A stretch of DNA of 64,000 nt from JAGORM01 sp964406795 (GTDB lineage: Bacteria > Patescibacteriota > Microgenomatia > Levybacterales > GWA1-39-11), in assembly GCA_964406795.1 (NCBI GenBank), contig CAYOTA010000004.1, positions 53,851-117,850 of the forward strand, in the 5' to 3' direction. The notes below the pieces were generated by a model. That model was not told where the DNA came from, ran no database searches, and was given only the letters and a program-made list of their open reading frames with translations. The position numbers and the translations under genes were made by a program. This document shows positions 14,061 through 22,475 of the stretch, in pieces; position 1 is the first letter of the stretch, and each line of letters opens with the position of its first letter.

Positions 14061-14259
14061 TGCCATAAAATCCAACTGCCTTCGATATCGCCTCGACTTG
14101 TTCAGGCTTTAGCTCCGCCTTCCGCTTGTCCATCATTGCAACGAAGTGCCTTCCTGTATCGCTATCAAAGATATAATATCCAGCCGGGGCATGGCGCCAT
14201 ATCTTAAGAAGCTCAAAGTATGACGCTTGATCGATCCATTCCTTATCTTTTGCCTTCAT
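14047..14259 (-). CDS. Small hypothetical protein
   Basis: 70 residues from ATG 14257-14259, preceded by AGAAAGGAAAT. It contains SYFELLKIWRHAPAGYYIFD and HFVAMMDKRKAELK, typical of small phage early proteins of unknown role. Confidence 0.6.
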   Translation of the reverse strand: MKAKDKEWIDQASYFELLKIWRHAPAGYYIFDSDTGRHFVAMMDKRKAELKPEQVEAISKAVGFYGNEKP

Positions 14260-14557
14260 TGCATTTCCTTTCTTCTGCGATTCTTGGCCATAACTCGACC
14301 GCCGAATAATGCCTTGCCGCGTGAAGGTGACGGCACTCCAACAACACCGATGGTCGAGCCCCGTTCTCCAGGTGCGGTCGAATCCGAATTTCAAACCACT
14401 CGCACCCGCACGCGCCATTACCGCCGTACTCCAACAAATCCACCCGATGCCGCATGTTGAGCCTCGACCTCGACTGCACCCAGTAACAGCCAAGCTCGCC
14501 ATCCACCGGCTCAACGCGGGGCAACTGAACTGGCCGCTTTGTACCAGTCTTCGGCAT
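14243..14557 (-). CDS. Hypothetical protein with Cys/His residues
   Basis: About 104 residues from ATG 14555-14557, overlapping the upstream gene. NGACGCEWFEIRIRPHLE and LLECRHLHAARHYS are suggestive of a small metal-binding or nuclease-like phage protein. No firm family. Confidence 0.55.
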   Translation of the reverse strand: MPKTGTKRPVQLPRVEPVDGELGCYWVQSRSRLNMRHRVDLLEYGGNGACGCEWFEIRIRPHLENGARPSVLLECRHLHAARHYSAVELWPRIAEERKCNEGKR

Positions 14558-15080
14558 GGGCATAGACTTTCATCCCGACGTTGGTCCCGATCACCGTGAA
14601 CAGCCCGTTGACCGTTTTGTCATACAGCCCAAGCAACTGGCTTCCGCTCAAGTCTCCTTGAATCGTCGCATACATTTTGACCGAGTACGGATTCTTCACC
14701 TCGGTCCTCATCTGCGCCGGAAGTTCGAACACCGCCTCCGTCACGTCCTTCAACAGATTTTCAACCATGAACCGCGGCCAATCATGACGGGCAACAAACG
14801 GCAGAAACGGCGGCTCAGGATTGCTGTTCGGGATCAGGTAGCACAGCCCGACCTTTACGCCGCACCCGTGAGCAAGCATCCGAAACAGCGCCTCCAACTG
14901 GCGCAAGGTCTCCCGCTGACGCCCGACAAGGCGCTTAGTGTCCGCCGGGTTCGCCGTGATTGTGACCTCGCACGTCCCAGCCGTCTGCTCAACCGCGAAG
15001 TCGAGTTCATCCGGTCGCTTGGCCATCAAGGTCACCACGCGCCCCAACAGCTCCAGCGCCTTGTCGAGCCGGTCGTTCAT
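14511..15080 (-). CDS. KH-like RNA/DNA-binding protein
   Basis: 189 residues, ATGA overlap upstream. After an N-terminal helix and strand (VEQTAGTCEVTITANPADTK) comes RLVGRQRETLRQLEALF, which resembles the GxxG loop region of KH domains with a basic GRQR loop. The C-terminal half is not recognised. Its place beside replication genes fits a nucleic-acid-binding role. Confidence 0.5.
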   Translation of the reverse strand: MNDRLDKALELLGRVVTLMAKRPDELDFAVEQTAGTCEVTITANPADTKRLVGRQRETLRQLEALFRMLAHGCGVKVGLCYLIPNSNPEPPFLPFVARHDWPRFMVENLLKDVTEAVFELPAQMRTEVKNPYSVKMYATIQGDLSGSQLLGLYDKTVNGLFTVIGTNVGMKVYAHAEDWYKAASSVAPR

Positions 15081-15442
15081 TCGGGTGCCTCCTCACCGGG
15101 CACCACCGTTGACGTGATCGACTTACGCGGACGCCCGCGTCCCCTCGTTTCCTCCGGTTCAAACAACGTCGGTTGCGCCGGGTCTTCGAGGCTGTCAATC
15201 ACCTCGTCGGTGACGGTTTCGCAGTACCGAATGCGGGTCCTGACCTTCGGCGCCGAGTCCGAGCAATCGATCAGGATCGAGAACGTGACGCTCACCTTTT
15301 TCTCGTCCGAATCCGATTGCACCTTGTCGATTGCCGTCGCGTGCCGGCGATACAGCGTGTCCACGTTGGCCGTGATCGACTTCAAAACACCCGACTGAAT
15401 CTCACCAAGCTCGCGCTCGGTCGTGATCTTCTTTCGTGCCAT
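15077..15442 (-). CDS. Hypothetical protein with AT-hook-like tail
   Basis: 121 residues from ATG 15440-15442, with GAAAGGAACT as ribosome site. A beta-strand-rich middle (KKVSVTFSILIDCS, KVRTRIRYCETVTDE) is followed by ETRGRGRPRKSI, an AT-hook-like GRGRPR motif. Possibly DNA-binding. Confidence 0.5.
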   Translation of the reverse strand: MARKKITTERELGEIQSGVLKSITANVDTLYRRHATAIDKVQSDSDEKKVSVTFSILIDCSDSAPKVRTRIRYCETVTDEVIDSLEDPAQPTLFEPEETRGRGRPRKSITSTVVPGEEAPE

Positions 15443-15516
15443 ACAGTTCCTTTCAGTATTGGTTTTCCTACCGACATCGCGACGATCCCATATCGTTAGC
15501 CGAATTGCTAGCGCAT

Positions 15517-16344
15517 TTATCGTCCGAGATAGTTGCCACGATTGCCCGCACGCTGAGACCCGCCCTTGATGGTATTCCACGCGAACGTCGCCTCCCGGAG
15601 CCGACTGGCCATGCGCGGTCCGAACACGTCCCGGAACTCCGAAGGCGGGATGTTCATCGTCATCACCGTTCGCCGCTTCGCTCCGTACCGGTCGGCCAGA
15701 ACCTCATGCAACGTCGGCAACTCGTCCCGGCCACCGACCGAAATCCCGATGTCGTCCAAGATCAGCAACGGCGTTGCCTTTGCTTGTTCCACCACGTCCG
15801 GCGCGTGCCGATCATCGTAGCGCCGCCGAATCCCACGCAAGAACTCCGCCTGGGTCCACATCCGCCCGCCCGATCCGGCGTCAATCCGGTGCCGTAGAAT
15901 CGCCACCGCCAGGTGGGTCTTGCCGTTCCCGTACTCCGGACTTTCGAGCATCAGGAACCCGACAGCATTCGAACTCTGTGCGAACTCGCGGGCCTTCGCC
16001 AGCACCCGCTGATCGTCCGGATGTTCGACCCGCCAGTTGTCGAACGAGGCCGCCACGAGGTTCAGCGGCACCCCGACCGCCGTCAGCCGCTCTCGCATCC
16101 AGCATTCCCGGCAATCCTCCCATGCCAGCGCAAACGCCGTCTCCATCGTTCGGGCGGTCTCGGTGCGGTCCAAGCGTTGCACCCCGACTCCGCACGCCCC
16201 GCAAGTCCGCTCCCACTTGGCTTCATCAGCCCCAAGCAACTCCGCGATCCGTGGTCGAACCGCCTCGCGCCGCGCTACCGCCTTGGCCAACAGTTCGTCC
16301 ATCCGGTTCTGGATGTCGACTGGCTTGTCCGTCGTAACCGTCAT
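15517..16344 (-). CDS. DnaC/IstB-like helicase loader
   Basis: 275 residues. The N-terminus has Cys pairs (RTCGACGVG and WEDCRECWM), a zinc element as in DnaC/DnaI-type loaders. The AAA+ core has Walker A in SPEYGNGKTHLAVA (about 140), Walker B in TPLLILDDIGIS (about 198) and sensor-type residues in TVMTMNIPPSEF. It loads the replicative helicase at the phage origin. Its partner is probably the O-like protein just upstream, as with lambda O and P. Confidence 0.85.
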   Translation of the reverse strand: MTVTTDKPVDIQNRMDELLAKAVARREAVRPRIAELLGADEAKWERTCGACGVGVQRLDRTETARTMETAFALAWEDCRECWMRERLTAVGVPLNLVAASFDNWRVEHPDDQRVLAKAREFAQSSNAVGFLMLESPEYGNGKTHLAVAILRHRIDAGSGGRMWTQAEFLRGIRRRYDDRHAPDVVEQAKATPLLILDDIGISVGGRDELPTLHEVLADRYGAKRRTVMTMNIPPSEFRDVFGPRMASRLREATFAWNTIKGGSQRAGNRGNYLGR

Positions 16345-17249
16345 CGGTCCCCCCTCATCGGTGTCGTCAAGTTCCGCAGTTCATCCGCCCACTCGTCCGC
16401 CGTCTGCCCGTTGTCGGAGCTTCGATTGCCATTCGCGCCCTGGGCAATCTCAGCCCCCACCTCATTCCAGAACCGGGCCAGCATCGGGAGGGTCGTGGTC
16501 TTGCTCGCCCGCCAGCCCTTGCACCGGGTCGCCGCCTCGAACACCCGCCCCACCTCCTCGGCGGTCACGCCCGCCGCAACCAAACCCGCTGCCGCCGCCC
16601 CATCCTGCCTCGCGTCCGGCACGTACACCCGCCCGAACCGCTGGCCATAGATGCCAGCGAACACCCGGACCACCTCCTTCGCCTCGGGGCTTGGCGGAAC
16701 CGCGAGCTTGCGACGACGGGAAGGGGCGTCCCCTGCCAAGGGGACTGTAGGGGTTCCCCTCTTTGGTTCTACTGACGGTTCTACTGACGGATCAAGGGGG
16801 GGTGTTTTCTGCCCCCCTAGGGGTATGTTTCTTGCCCCCCCCCGGGGGGTGTTTTCTGACCCCCGGGGGATATGATTTTCGACCCCCCCATTTTCAGTTG
16901 CTTCAACGGCTTCTTCGGAGGTCTCTGCCGCTGCTTCTCGTGCCAGTTCAGTCCTCGACTTTCTCGTCTCGCGGTCCAGCCTCTGAACGTCCCAAACTAG
17001 GATGCTCGATGTCTGGGAACCGTTCGGGCGAAATCTCGGTGTCCTCGTAAACCACTTCTCCGATTCCAGCTCGGCCACCATCGCCTTGGCCGTGCCTTCC
17101 GAAATCCCGCACCGCACCGCAATTCGCGTGATCGATGGCCAGCACACCCCTCGTTCATCCGCCAAGTCCGCAAGGTAAAGCGCAACGAGCTTCTTCGATG
17201 CTGGGGTGAATGGTAGGACCCAAATAGGTGCCGATATGTGAACGCTCAC
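16341..17249 (-). CDS. O-like replication initiation protein
   Basis: 302 residues from GTG 17247-17249 (GTGA overlap). The N-terminus is a winged-helix domain of the helix-36 type (FTPASKKLVALYLADLADE, CWPSITRIAVRCGISEGTAK). A repetitive linker follows (IPRGSENTPRGGARNIPLGG), encoded by the iteron-like DNA at 16795-16875. The C-terminal part has VVRVFAGIYGQRFGR and ends near NGQTADEWADELR, as in DnaT/O-type proteins. It probably binds its own gene as origin. Confidence 0.75.
   Translation of the reverse strand: MSVHISAPIWVLPFTPASKKLVALYLADLADERGVCWPSITRIAVRCGISEGTAKAMVAELESEKWFTRTPRFRPNGSQTSSILVWDVQRLDRETRKSRTELAREAAAETSEEAVEATENGGVENHIPRGSENTPRGGARNIPLGGQKTPPLDPSVEPSVEPKRGTPTVPLAGDAPSRRRKLAVPPSPEAKEVVRVFAGIYGQRFGRVYVPDARQDGAAAAGLVAAGVTAEEVGRVFEAATRCKGWRASKTTTLPMLARFWNEVGAEIAQGANGNRSSDNGQTADEWADELRNLTTPMRGDR
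16795..16875 (-). repeat. Iteron-like G/C-run repeats, candidate replication origin
   Basis: On the minus strand three tandem units of about 22-26 bases read CCCCC..GGGGG, then CAGAAAACA or CAAGAAACA. They lie in the linker region of the O-like gene, as the iterons of lambda lie in gene O. A 12-base tandem pair (GGTTCTACTGAC on the plus strand) sits at about 16764-16787 next to them. Confidence 0.55.
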
Positions 17250-17485
17250 GCCGCTCCTCCGATCCTCAGGTTTCTCCCCTGCTCGAACCGCTCGTCGCAG
17301 TACCAGCCGCCCGCACCATCGATCAGGATCGGGAACCAGCGAATGCCCATCTCGTCCCGGACGAATACATGGCCATGCGCGTTGGCCCGAAGCCTGATCC
17401 TCGCCCGCCCAGGCGGCAGTCCACGAATCGGTTGAACCGGCTGAACCCCAACCACGCACGGCTGCCCATACATCACCGTCGCCAT
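17246..17485 (-). CDS. Small hypothetical protein
   Basis: 79 residues. A beta-rich sequence with GRARIRLRANAHGHVFVRDE and MGIRWFPILIDGAGGWYCD. Family unknown. It directly precedes and overlaps the O-like gene. Confidence 0.5.
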   Translation of the reverse strand: MATVMYGQPCVVGVQPVQPIRGLPPGRARIRLRANAHGHVFVRDEMGIRWFPILIDGAGGWYCDERFEQGRNLRIGGAA

Positions 17486-17699
17486 CGCTTACCTCCCAAC
17501 GAAAAACGGACCATCGAAAGGGAGGCGGGTGGTGGTAGAACCCCGCAGACGAAGGCTCCCAGCCGAAGCCGGTCACCGCGCCGCCCTTCCAATGGTCCAG
17601 TCGTTTTCAACATCTGCTCTTTCCGTCACCGGCTCGGGTACCACGCCTTGCCGATGCCCCACATTTAGGTCGCCGCAGGTCCGTTGTCTAGCCTGTTCG
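17486..17699. other. Gap with no convincing gene
   Basis: About 214 bases between the hexamer-repeat reading frame and the 17485 start. A 46-codon minus-strand frame (MLKTTGPLEGRRGDRL) exists but has no features that make it convincing. It probably carries the promoter for the replication genes, but I could not pick one out. Confidence 0.4.
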
Positions 17700-17949
17700 C
17701 TACCCCGACCCCGACCGCGACCACGACCACGACCCCGACCGCGACCACGACCGCGACCCCGACCGCGACCACGACCGCGACCCCGACCGCGACCCCGACC
17801 GCGACCCCGACCCCGACCGCGACCACGACCACGACCACGACCCCGACCACGACCCCGACCCCGACCCCGACCGCGACCGCGACCCCGACCACGACCCCGA
17901 CCGCGACCGCGACCCCGACCACGACCACGACCACGACCCCGACCACGAC
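17696..17949. repeat. Degenerate hexamer array, about 41 units of CGACCN
   Basis: Uninterrupted tandem CGACCN on the plus strand, where N is C, G or A and never T. Five positions are invariant and only the sixth varies. No interruption is visible until the last unit (CGACAA). Such arrays can change length by slippage. Confidence 0.9.
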
Positions 17950-17984
17950 AAGTCGATTCCCGTCCTTGCGACCGCCGCGTTCAT
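17700..17984 (-). CDS. Low-complexity frame over the hexamer repeat
   Basis: 94 codons, starting with an ATGA overlap on the upstream gene. After MNAAVARTGIDL the product is only SWSGSWSWSWSG- and SRSGS-type dipeptides, encoded by tandem hexamers. Coupled translation is possible, but the repeat is open in every frame, so coding is unproven. The opposite strand would give PRPRPR. Confidence 0.3.
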   Translation of the reverse strand: MNAAVARTGIDLSWSGSWSWSWSGSRSRSGSWSGSRSRSGSGSGSWSGSWSWSWSRSGSGSRSGSRSGSRSWSRSGSRSWSRSGSWSWSRSGSG

Positions 17985-18310
17985 TTCTGGCTCCGGTTGA
18001 ATTTCTTGATCCGTGCCGCCTCGATGATCGCGCCACGCCCGACCAGCACGCGTCCGTCCGGGTATGGCTCGACCTCATTGAACAACGACGGGTCTTTCAG
18101 CGAGTCGCTGAAGCGTCCGGTGTCGGCAATCCACGCCGCATCCTCCAGCACGATCTCATGCGGTGTAACCGCCACCACGCGCCCGGTGTCGATCATCGTG
18201 ACCGTCCGAATCAGGTAATGCTCGCCGATCTCCCACGGGCAGTCCGCCGTATTGGTTTCGGTCGGGCGCACCGACATCAGTTCTTTCAAGTCTGCGAGTG
18301 TGATTTCCAT
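17981..18310 (-). CDS. Conserved hypothetical phage protein
   Basis: 109 residues from ATG 18308-18310. The sequence ITLADLKELMSVRPTE, then GEHYLIRTVTMIDTGRVVAV, HEIVLEDAAWIADTGRF and VGRGAIIEAARIKKF, is a pattern seen in many phages, small and beta-rich. Function unknown. It ends in the overlap with the hexamer-repeat frame. Confidence 0.7.
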   Translation of the reverse strand: MEITLADLKELMSVRPTETNTADCPWEIGEHYLIRTVTMIDTGRVVAVTPHEIVLEDAAWIADTGRFSDSLKDPSLFNEVEPYPDGRVLVGRGAIIEAARIKKFNRSQK

Positions 18311-18380
18311 TTGCTTTCCGTTCTCCGGTGTTGTCCCGGGGGCCGGACTACCGAGTCCCGCACCCGTCACATGCGCCGGT

Positions 18381-18587
18381 TCATTCCAATTCCCACTGCG
18401 ATTCGAGCTTGCCTGTTATCATCGCCTTTGCGCCACAGCATGTCGCAAATTTCTCCGCCCACACGATGCCATCCTGGTTCGTCACGCTCCACCATCCATC
18501 TGGCAAACGTGTCAGCAAGTAGCTTCGACCGCCGTGCTTGAACGTGGTTCGATACGCCCGATTTTTCACAGAACGATCATCGTGCAT
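18381..18587 (-). CDS. Small hypothetical protein
   Basis: 68 residues with RTTFKHGGRSYLLTRLPDGW, a small beta-rich sequence, and ATCCGAKAMITGK. It overlaps the end of the SMC-like ATPase gene by 22 bases. Not recognised. Confidence 0.5.
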   Translation of the reverse strand: MHDDRSVKNRAYRTTFKHGGRSYLLTRLPDGWWSVTNQDGIVWAEKFATCCGAKAMITGKLESQWELE

Positions 18588-20458
18588 CGGTTGCCATACA
18601 CGTCCAGTACATCACGTCCGTCGATCATCCGGACCGTCCCGGGCACCGTCGCGTCGATCATGATCGCTTGATCGATCTTCCCATCCCGAATCAGTTCCTC
18701 CATCCGGATCGCCACATCCTGACGGCGGGAAAGCGACAGCCGTCCCATCTCGTCCAGCACGACCAACCGGAAGTTGGCGGTCCGCGCCAGAGCCACGCTG
18801 AACCCCGCGTAGGCCAGCAGTTGCTCGGTCCCGCTGAAACTCGTGTGCGGCACCCATCCTCCGTCCTCGGTCCTCCCAAGCTCACCGTCCCGGAACTCGA
18901 GCTTCGACCGAAGCAGCCCTGAAGTGAAGTCGTCCGAAAGCTTCAGCACCTCCGCAAACGCCCTTTCCGACACGTCCTTGACCACCTGATTGATGGCCTT
19001 CACCGCCTCGGCATAACAGGTGGCCGTGCACTCCTCGCGCAACACCTCAGATTCCTTCGCCTCACGTGCCTCCAGCAGGCGGTCGTAGTTGTCGGACTCG
19101 GTCTTCGCCTGCTCAGCCTGCGTCACCGCCAGCGTGGCCTCGGGCAATGCCTCCACCTCCTTCGTCAGCTCGGCGATGCGCCCCGACTGATCGGTCTCGG
19201 CCTCCGCCAGTTGCGTACGGTAGCCCATAAGTCGCTTCGTCTGTGCCTCCAGTTCGTTCGACCACTTCGCTCGCTGCGCCTGCGCCTGATTCCATGCCTC
19301 CAACTCCTGCTCGTACTGACCGGCAATCGAAGCGATGTCCTCAAATTCATCATTCAACGCCTGCAACTGATCGTCGGTCCGTGCCAACCCAGATTCCAAC
19401 TCAACCACGCTCGCCCGCTCGCGCTCGATCAGCTTCGAGTTGTCCGCGTGTTGTCCACAGGTCGGACAGATTGTGACGCCCGCCAGCCGTTCGATTATGG
19501 ACCTGGCCATGGCCACTCGCTCGGCAATGTTTTCGTGCGCCTCCCTGATCTCTTCGATCTCCGATATCGCCGCATCGTAGTCGGTCAGGATCTTCGGCTT
19601 GATCGGCTCTTCGCCAGGGTCCTTCGCGCCCTCCAAGGATTTGCTCGCGATCGCCACCACCGCCTCAGCCATCGAAATCTTCACCTTTAACGACGCGACC
19701 AACGCATTGCCGTCCAGAATGGTCCTCAGCTCGCCCCGCTTTGCCACCAGCGCGTCACGCTTGGCCTTCAGCTCCTCCATGTTCTCCGGTCGCTTAGGAA
19801 GCGAGAGCGGCAACGTCATGCCGGCGAACGCGCCAGCCGCCACCTTGTGCCTGACCTTCGCGTCCTTCGCCTCGGACGACCACGATGTCACCAGTTTCTC
19901 CACCGCCGCCTGGGCGGTCGTGCCAGCCTCGGCGAAGCCATCCGTGACCTCCGCCCCGAGCTTGCGCAATACCGCGTCCCGGACCTTCGCCGGACTCGCC
20001 TTGATCTTGCCAAGCTCAGCCTCAATCGTCGCCGGCTCGATCTTGACGTTGCCCGCCGCGGCGAAGATCGCATCGATCCGTTCGGCTCCAGTCATCGCGA
20101 AGAACTGCCGGACATCCACCAACATCGGGTTGAGCATCAGATCGAACGGCACCGCGCTTTCGGTGCTTACCTTTCCCTTTGCGTTGCGCGTGAACCGAAG
20201 TCCGGACGTGCGCCCGGTGTCGAACGTCGCCTCGACCTCCATCAGGCCCGGGTCGTCCGGATGTCCGGCCAACGCGCCGTAAAGCGCACCCGGGAGCTTG
20301 CCAATCGCCGGCAGATAGCCCGTGAGCGCCAGCCGGAGCGCGTCGGGAATCGTACTCTTGCCGGTGAAGTTGTCGCCGCAGACCAACGTCAGCGATCCAA
20401 GCTCATGCTCGAACATCTGACCCTTGAAGTTGTTCCCTACGAGTTTCGTGACGTGCAT
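18566..20458 (-). CDS. SbcC/Rad50-like SMC-type ATPase
   Basis: 630 residues from ATG 20456-20458, after AAAGGAAAG. Walker A is in LVCGDNFTGKSTIPDAL (about residue 30). Long coiled coils flank a Cys pair, TICPTCGQHAD (about 335), that matches the zinc hook. The C-terminal head has a signature-like SFSGTEQLLAYAGF and Walker B in RLVVLDEMGRLSLSRR. These ATPases tether or process DNA ends with a nuclease partner; no SbcD-type nuclease gene is visible here. Confidence 0.85.
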   Translation of the reverse strand: MHVTKLVGNNFKGQMFEHELGSLTLVCGDNFTGKSTIPDALRLALTGYLPAIGKLPGALYGALAGHPDDPGLMEVEATFDTGRTSGLRFTRNAKGKVSTESAVPFDLMLNPMLVDVRQFFAMTGAERIDAIFAAAGNVKIEPATIEAELGKIKASPAKVRDAVLRKLGAEVTDGFAEAGTTAQAAVEKLVTSWSSEAKDAKVRHKVAAGAFAGMTLPLSLPKRPENMEELKAKRDALVAKRGELRTILDGNALVASLKVKISMAEAVVAIASKSLEGAKDPGEEPIKPKILTDYDAAISEIEEIREAHENIAERVAMARSIIERLAGVTICPTCGQHADNSKLIERERASVVELESGLARTDDQLQALNDEFEDIASIAGQYEQELEAWNQAQAQRAKWSNELEAQTKRLMGYRTQLAEAETDQSGRIAELTKEVEALPEATLAVTQAEQAKTESDNYDRLLEAREAKESEVLREECTATCYAEAVKAINQVVKDVSERAFAEVLKLSDDFTSGLLRSKLEFRDGELGRTEDGGWVPHTSFSGTEQLLAYAGFSVALARTANFRLVVLDEMGRLSLSRRQDVAIRMEELIRDGKIDQAIMIDATVPGTVRMIDGRDVLDVYGNRCTMIVL

Positions 20459-20498
20459 GTCGTTTTCTTTCCTTTTGGTTTCAAACTGACCGCCAATC

Positions 20499-21287
20499 TC
20501 AGAATCCACTCGGATGGTCGAAGTCAGGGACGGTGATCATCAGCGCATTCATGTTGCACTGGATGAACAGGCTGGTGGCCAACGCCTGAACGCTGGTGTC
20601 TCCAAGCTGGATTCCATTCGCCGCCGCCTCCGCATGAATCACCGCCGCGGTCTTCACGCACTCCCCATACATCCGCCGCATCTTGGTCAGCGCCGTGTCC
20701 ACCTTCTCCCACGACTGACCAACCTTCGCCGGGGACGCCGCTGGTGCCCGTGACGCCACAGTCACCGTTCGCTCCGGAGGTGTGGGCGTCGCCGCCTCGA
20801 ACGGAATCTCGTCCGGCTCGGGCGCGTAGTCGTGTCTGGCCCTGGGCGCCGCCTGCCGAGTCGGAATGACGCTCGCCGGTAATGCCGGTTGAACCGCCTG
20901 AGGCGCCGCGGGCCTCGAGTGCTGGCCCGTCCGCGTCGGGTCGTTGAACTCAACCGAGCAATTGTCCCCCGCCTGAATCTGCAAGGTCGTCACCCCCTCA
21001 TGAGTGTTCAACATCGTCTTCAGTCCGACGGTCTTCCCCATCTTGCCCGCCCCGGCGATCACGTACAGCCGGTGGCCCTTCGCGTCAGGCTTGATCGCGT
21101 CCCACTTGAAAAGGACCTTGATCTTCGCCCCGTCGTCGTCGCCCAGAACCACGTTCTGAAGCGTCCACGGCCCGTAGTTTCCTTGGCCGCTTTTCGCCGG
21201 CCACACTTCAAGGACCGTCCCAGCAATGCACTCCAACGCCGTGTTGGTCTCCATCGCCAACGCCTGTCCGACCGTAGTTACGTTCAT
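20499..21287 (-). CDS. OB-fold single-strand DNA-binding-like protein
   Basis: 262 residues. The first 110 (CIAGTVLEVWPAKSGQGNYG, IKVLFKWD, GVTTLQIQAGDN) look like an OB fold. A Pro/Ala-rich, partly acidic linker follows, then a helical C-terminus with MYGECVKTAAVIHAEAAANG. The tail ends ITVPDFDHPSGF. Probably the replication SSB or a DNA annealing helper in the same operon as the SMC-like ATPase. Confidence 0.65.
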   Translation of the reverse strand: MNVTTVGQALAMETNTALECIAGTVLEVWPAKSGQGNYGPWTLQNVVLGDDDGAKIKVLFKWDAIKPDAKGHRLYVIAGAGKMGKTVGLKTMLNTHEGVTTLQIQAGDNCSVEFNDPTRTGQHSRPAAPQAVQPALPASVIPTRQAAPRARHDYAPEPDEIPFEAATPTPPERTVTVASRAPAASPAKVGQSWEKVDTALTKMRRMYGECVKTAAVIHAEAAANGIQLGDTSVQALATSLFIQCNMNALMITVPDFDHPSGF

Positions 21288-21357
21288 AGTTTTTTCCTAT
21301 CGTTTGTCGTTCGTTGTTCGCACGACGGTTTATCTATTCAGTTTGCATTCCGAAAGT

Positions 21358-21648
21358 CTAGCTTTTATTACGCCTCGCGTATTTCGCCATTGCCATCACC
21401 GACTCAAGTCTTCCGTATGCTCTGGCGATCATTTGTTCGGCATCACTCGCTTCCGGCCAAATCTTTGTCGCGCACTTCACGACCGTCGTTGCGGCCCGCA
21501 AGCCGTCGCGGATGACCAGAAGATCGGCACGGGTTACGTCGTACAGCTTGGCCTTCGTCAGCTTCCGTTTTAGCCTCGTCCCGCACACCGGACATAGGCC
21601 GTCATGTCCAGATCCAAGATCAAACCCATGGCCGTTTTGGCAGATCAC
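21358..21648 (-). CDS. Small zinc-ribbon protein
   Basis: 96 residues. The ribbon is at the N-terminus (MICQNGHGFDL, then GLCPVCGTRL), followed by helices (RADLLVIRDGLRAATTVVKC). Role unknown; early phage operon. Confidence 0.6.
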   Translation of the reverse strand: MICQNGHGFDLGSGHDGLCPVCGTRLKRKLTKAKLYDVTRADLLVIRDGLRAATTVVKCATKIWPEASDAEQMIARAYGRLESVMAMAKYARRNKS

Positions 21649-22019
21649 AGTTCCTCCACCGTCGTCTCAATGCAGTCGTCCTCGGACCACGTGACCGGCC
21701 AATGGCGGCACCGCATAAACTCGATTACCGCCTTCTCCGACCGCTGCATGAGCCGTCGCTTCATCTCGGACTCACACCCCGCGGGCGTAACCTTGTCCAT
21801 CGCCGCTTGGTCGATGTTCGTCCGGATCGTCAGGCTCGCTCCGGTCGCCCTCACCACCGCGTGACCCAACCGCGTCTCGTCGCCTCCGAAAGCCGAAGTG
21901 CGATAGACGAGCGACACTTTGAACTCGCGGAACCCATTGGTTTGGGCTTCCGGTTCACGTCTGCCGCGCCCGCCGCGCATCCAACTTCCGAATCCAGTTC
22001 GCTTCGAGTAGGTCTTCAT
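21645..22019 (-). CDS. Hypothetical protein
   Basis: 124 residues from ATG 22017-22019, preceded by GAAGGAAACGAA. A basic N-terminus (SWMRGGRGRREPE) is followed by a compact alpha/beta part (RLGHAVVRATGASLTIRTNI). Not recognised. Confidence 0.55.
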   Translation of the reverse strand: MKTYSKRTGFGSWMRGGRGRREPEAQTNGFREFKVSLVYRTSAFGGDETRLGHAVVRATGASLTIRTNIDQAAMDKVTPAGCESEMKRRLMQRSEKAVIEFMRCRHWPVTWSEDDCIETTVEEL

Positions 22020-22038
22020 TTCGTTTCCTTCCTTCAAT

Positions 22039-22254
22039 TCATGGTGTGGGACACCTGCGGACCGCATGCGTGTCGTTCAAGTACTCGGTGAAGCTTGCCG
22101 CTCGCGTCTTGCTTCTTGCCGCATCACGGAATGCCTCAGTCTCAGCTTCCGTTTTCGGACGGAACATCACTTTGGACTCCACCCTGGCCTTGATGCGAGC
22201 TTCGGCGGCAAGCGCGGCGTGGCGCATCTCCAACGCTTGATCTCGGTGCTTCAT
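22039..22254 (-). CDS. Small helical protein
   Basis: 71 residues from ATG 22252-22254, strongly helical and charged (RDQALEMRHAALAAEARIKA, KTEAETEAFRDAARSK). Unknown role; overlaps its upstream neighbour by four bases. Confidence 0.55.
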   Translation of the reverse strand: MKHRDQALEMRHAALAAEARIKARVESKVMFRPKTEAETEAFRDAARSKTRAASFTEYLNDTHAVRRCPTP

Positions 22255-22475
22255 CGGTTGCGATCCTGGTTGTCCCAAAGATCCTGGCACCATCGGCCAG
22301 CCTCCCGGTACCGACCGTTGACGTTGATCCGTCGTTCCATCCCGCACCGGCAACTTTCGGTGATCGTCACTCCTCCGTGCGCTGCCGGGTTCGGTCCTCG
22401 GACAGAATTGTGAACCGGACCCATGAACGGACGTTCGCGGGTCAATTCTCTAACCGGTGCATGTCGGTGCTTCAT
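22251..22475 (-). CDS. Small conserved phage protein
   Basis: 74 residues. The stretch NPAAHGGVTITESCRCGMER, then NVNGRYREAGRWC, is a recurring phage pattern with paired Cys. Function unknown. Confidence 0.6.
   Translation of the reverse strand: MKHRHAPVRELTRERPFMGPVHNSVRGPNPAAHGGVTITESCRCGMERRINVNGRYREAGRWCQDLWDNQDRNR

Noticed and set aside
16795..16875. G/C runs as a transcription terminator
   Set aside because: They are inside a coding frame, repeated in tandem, and lack a U-run; an origin-type role fits better.
17529..18218. Plus-strand frame with a long Pro-Arg repeat
   Set aside because: It is only the other side of the hexamer array; the flanks match no protein pattern and all supported genes are on the minus strand.
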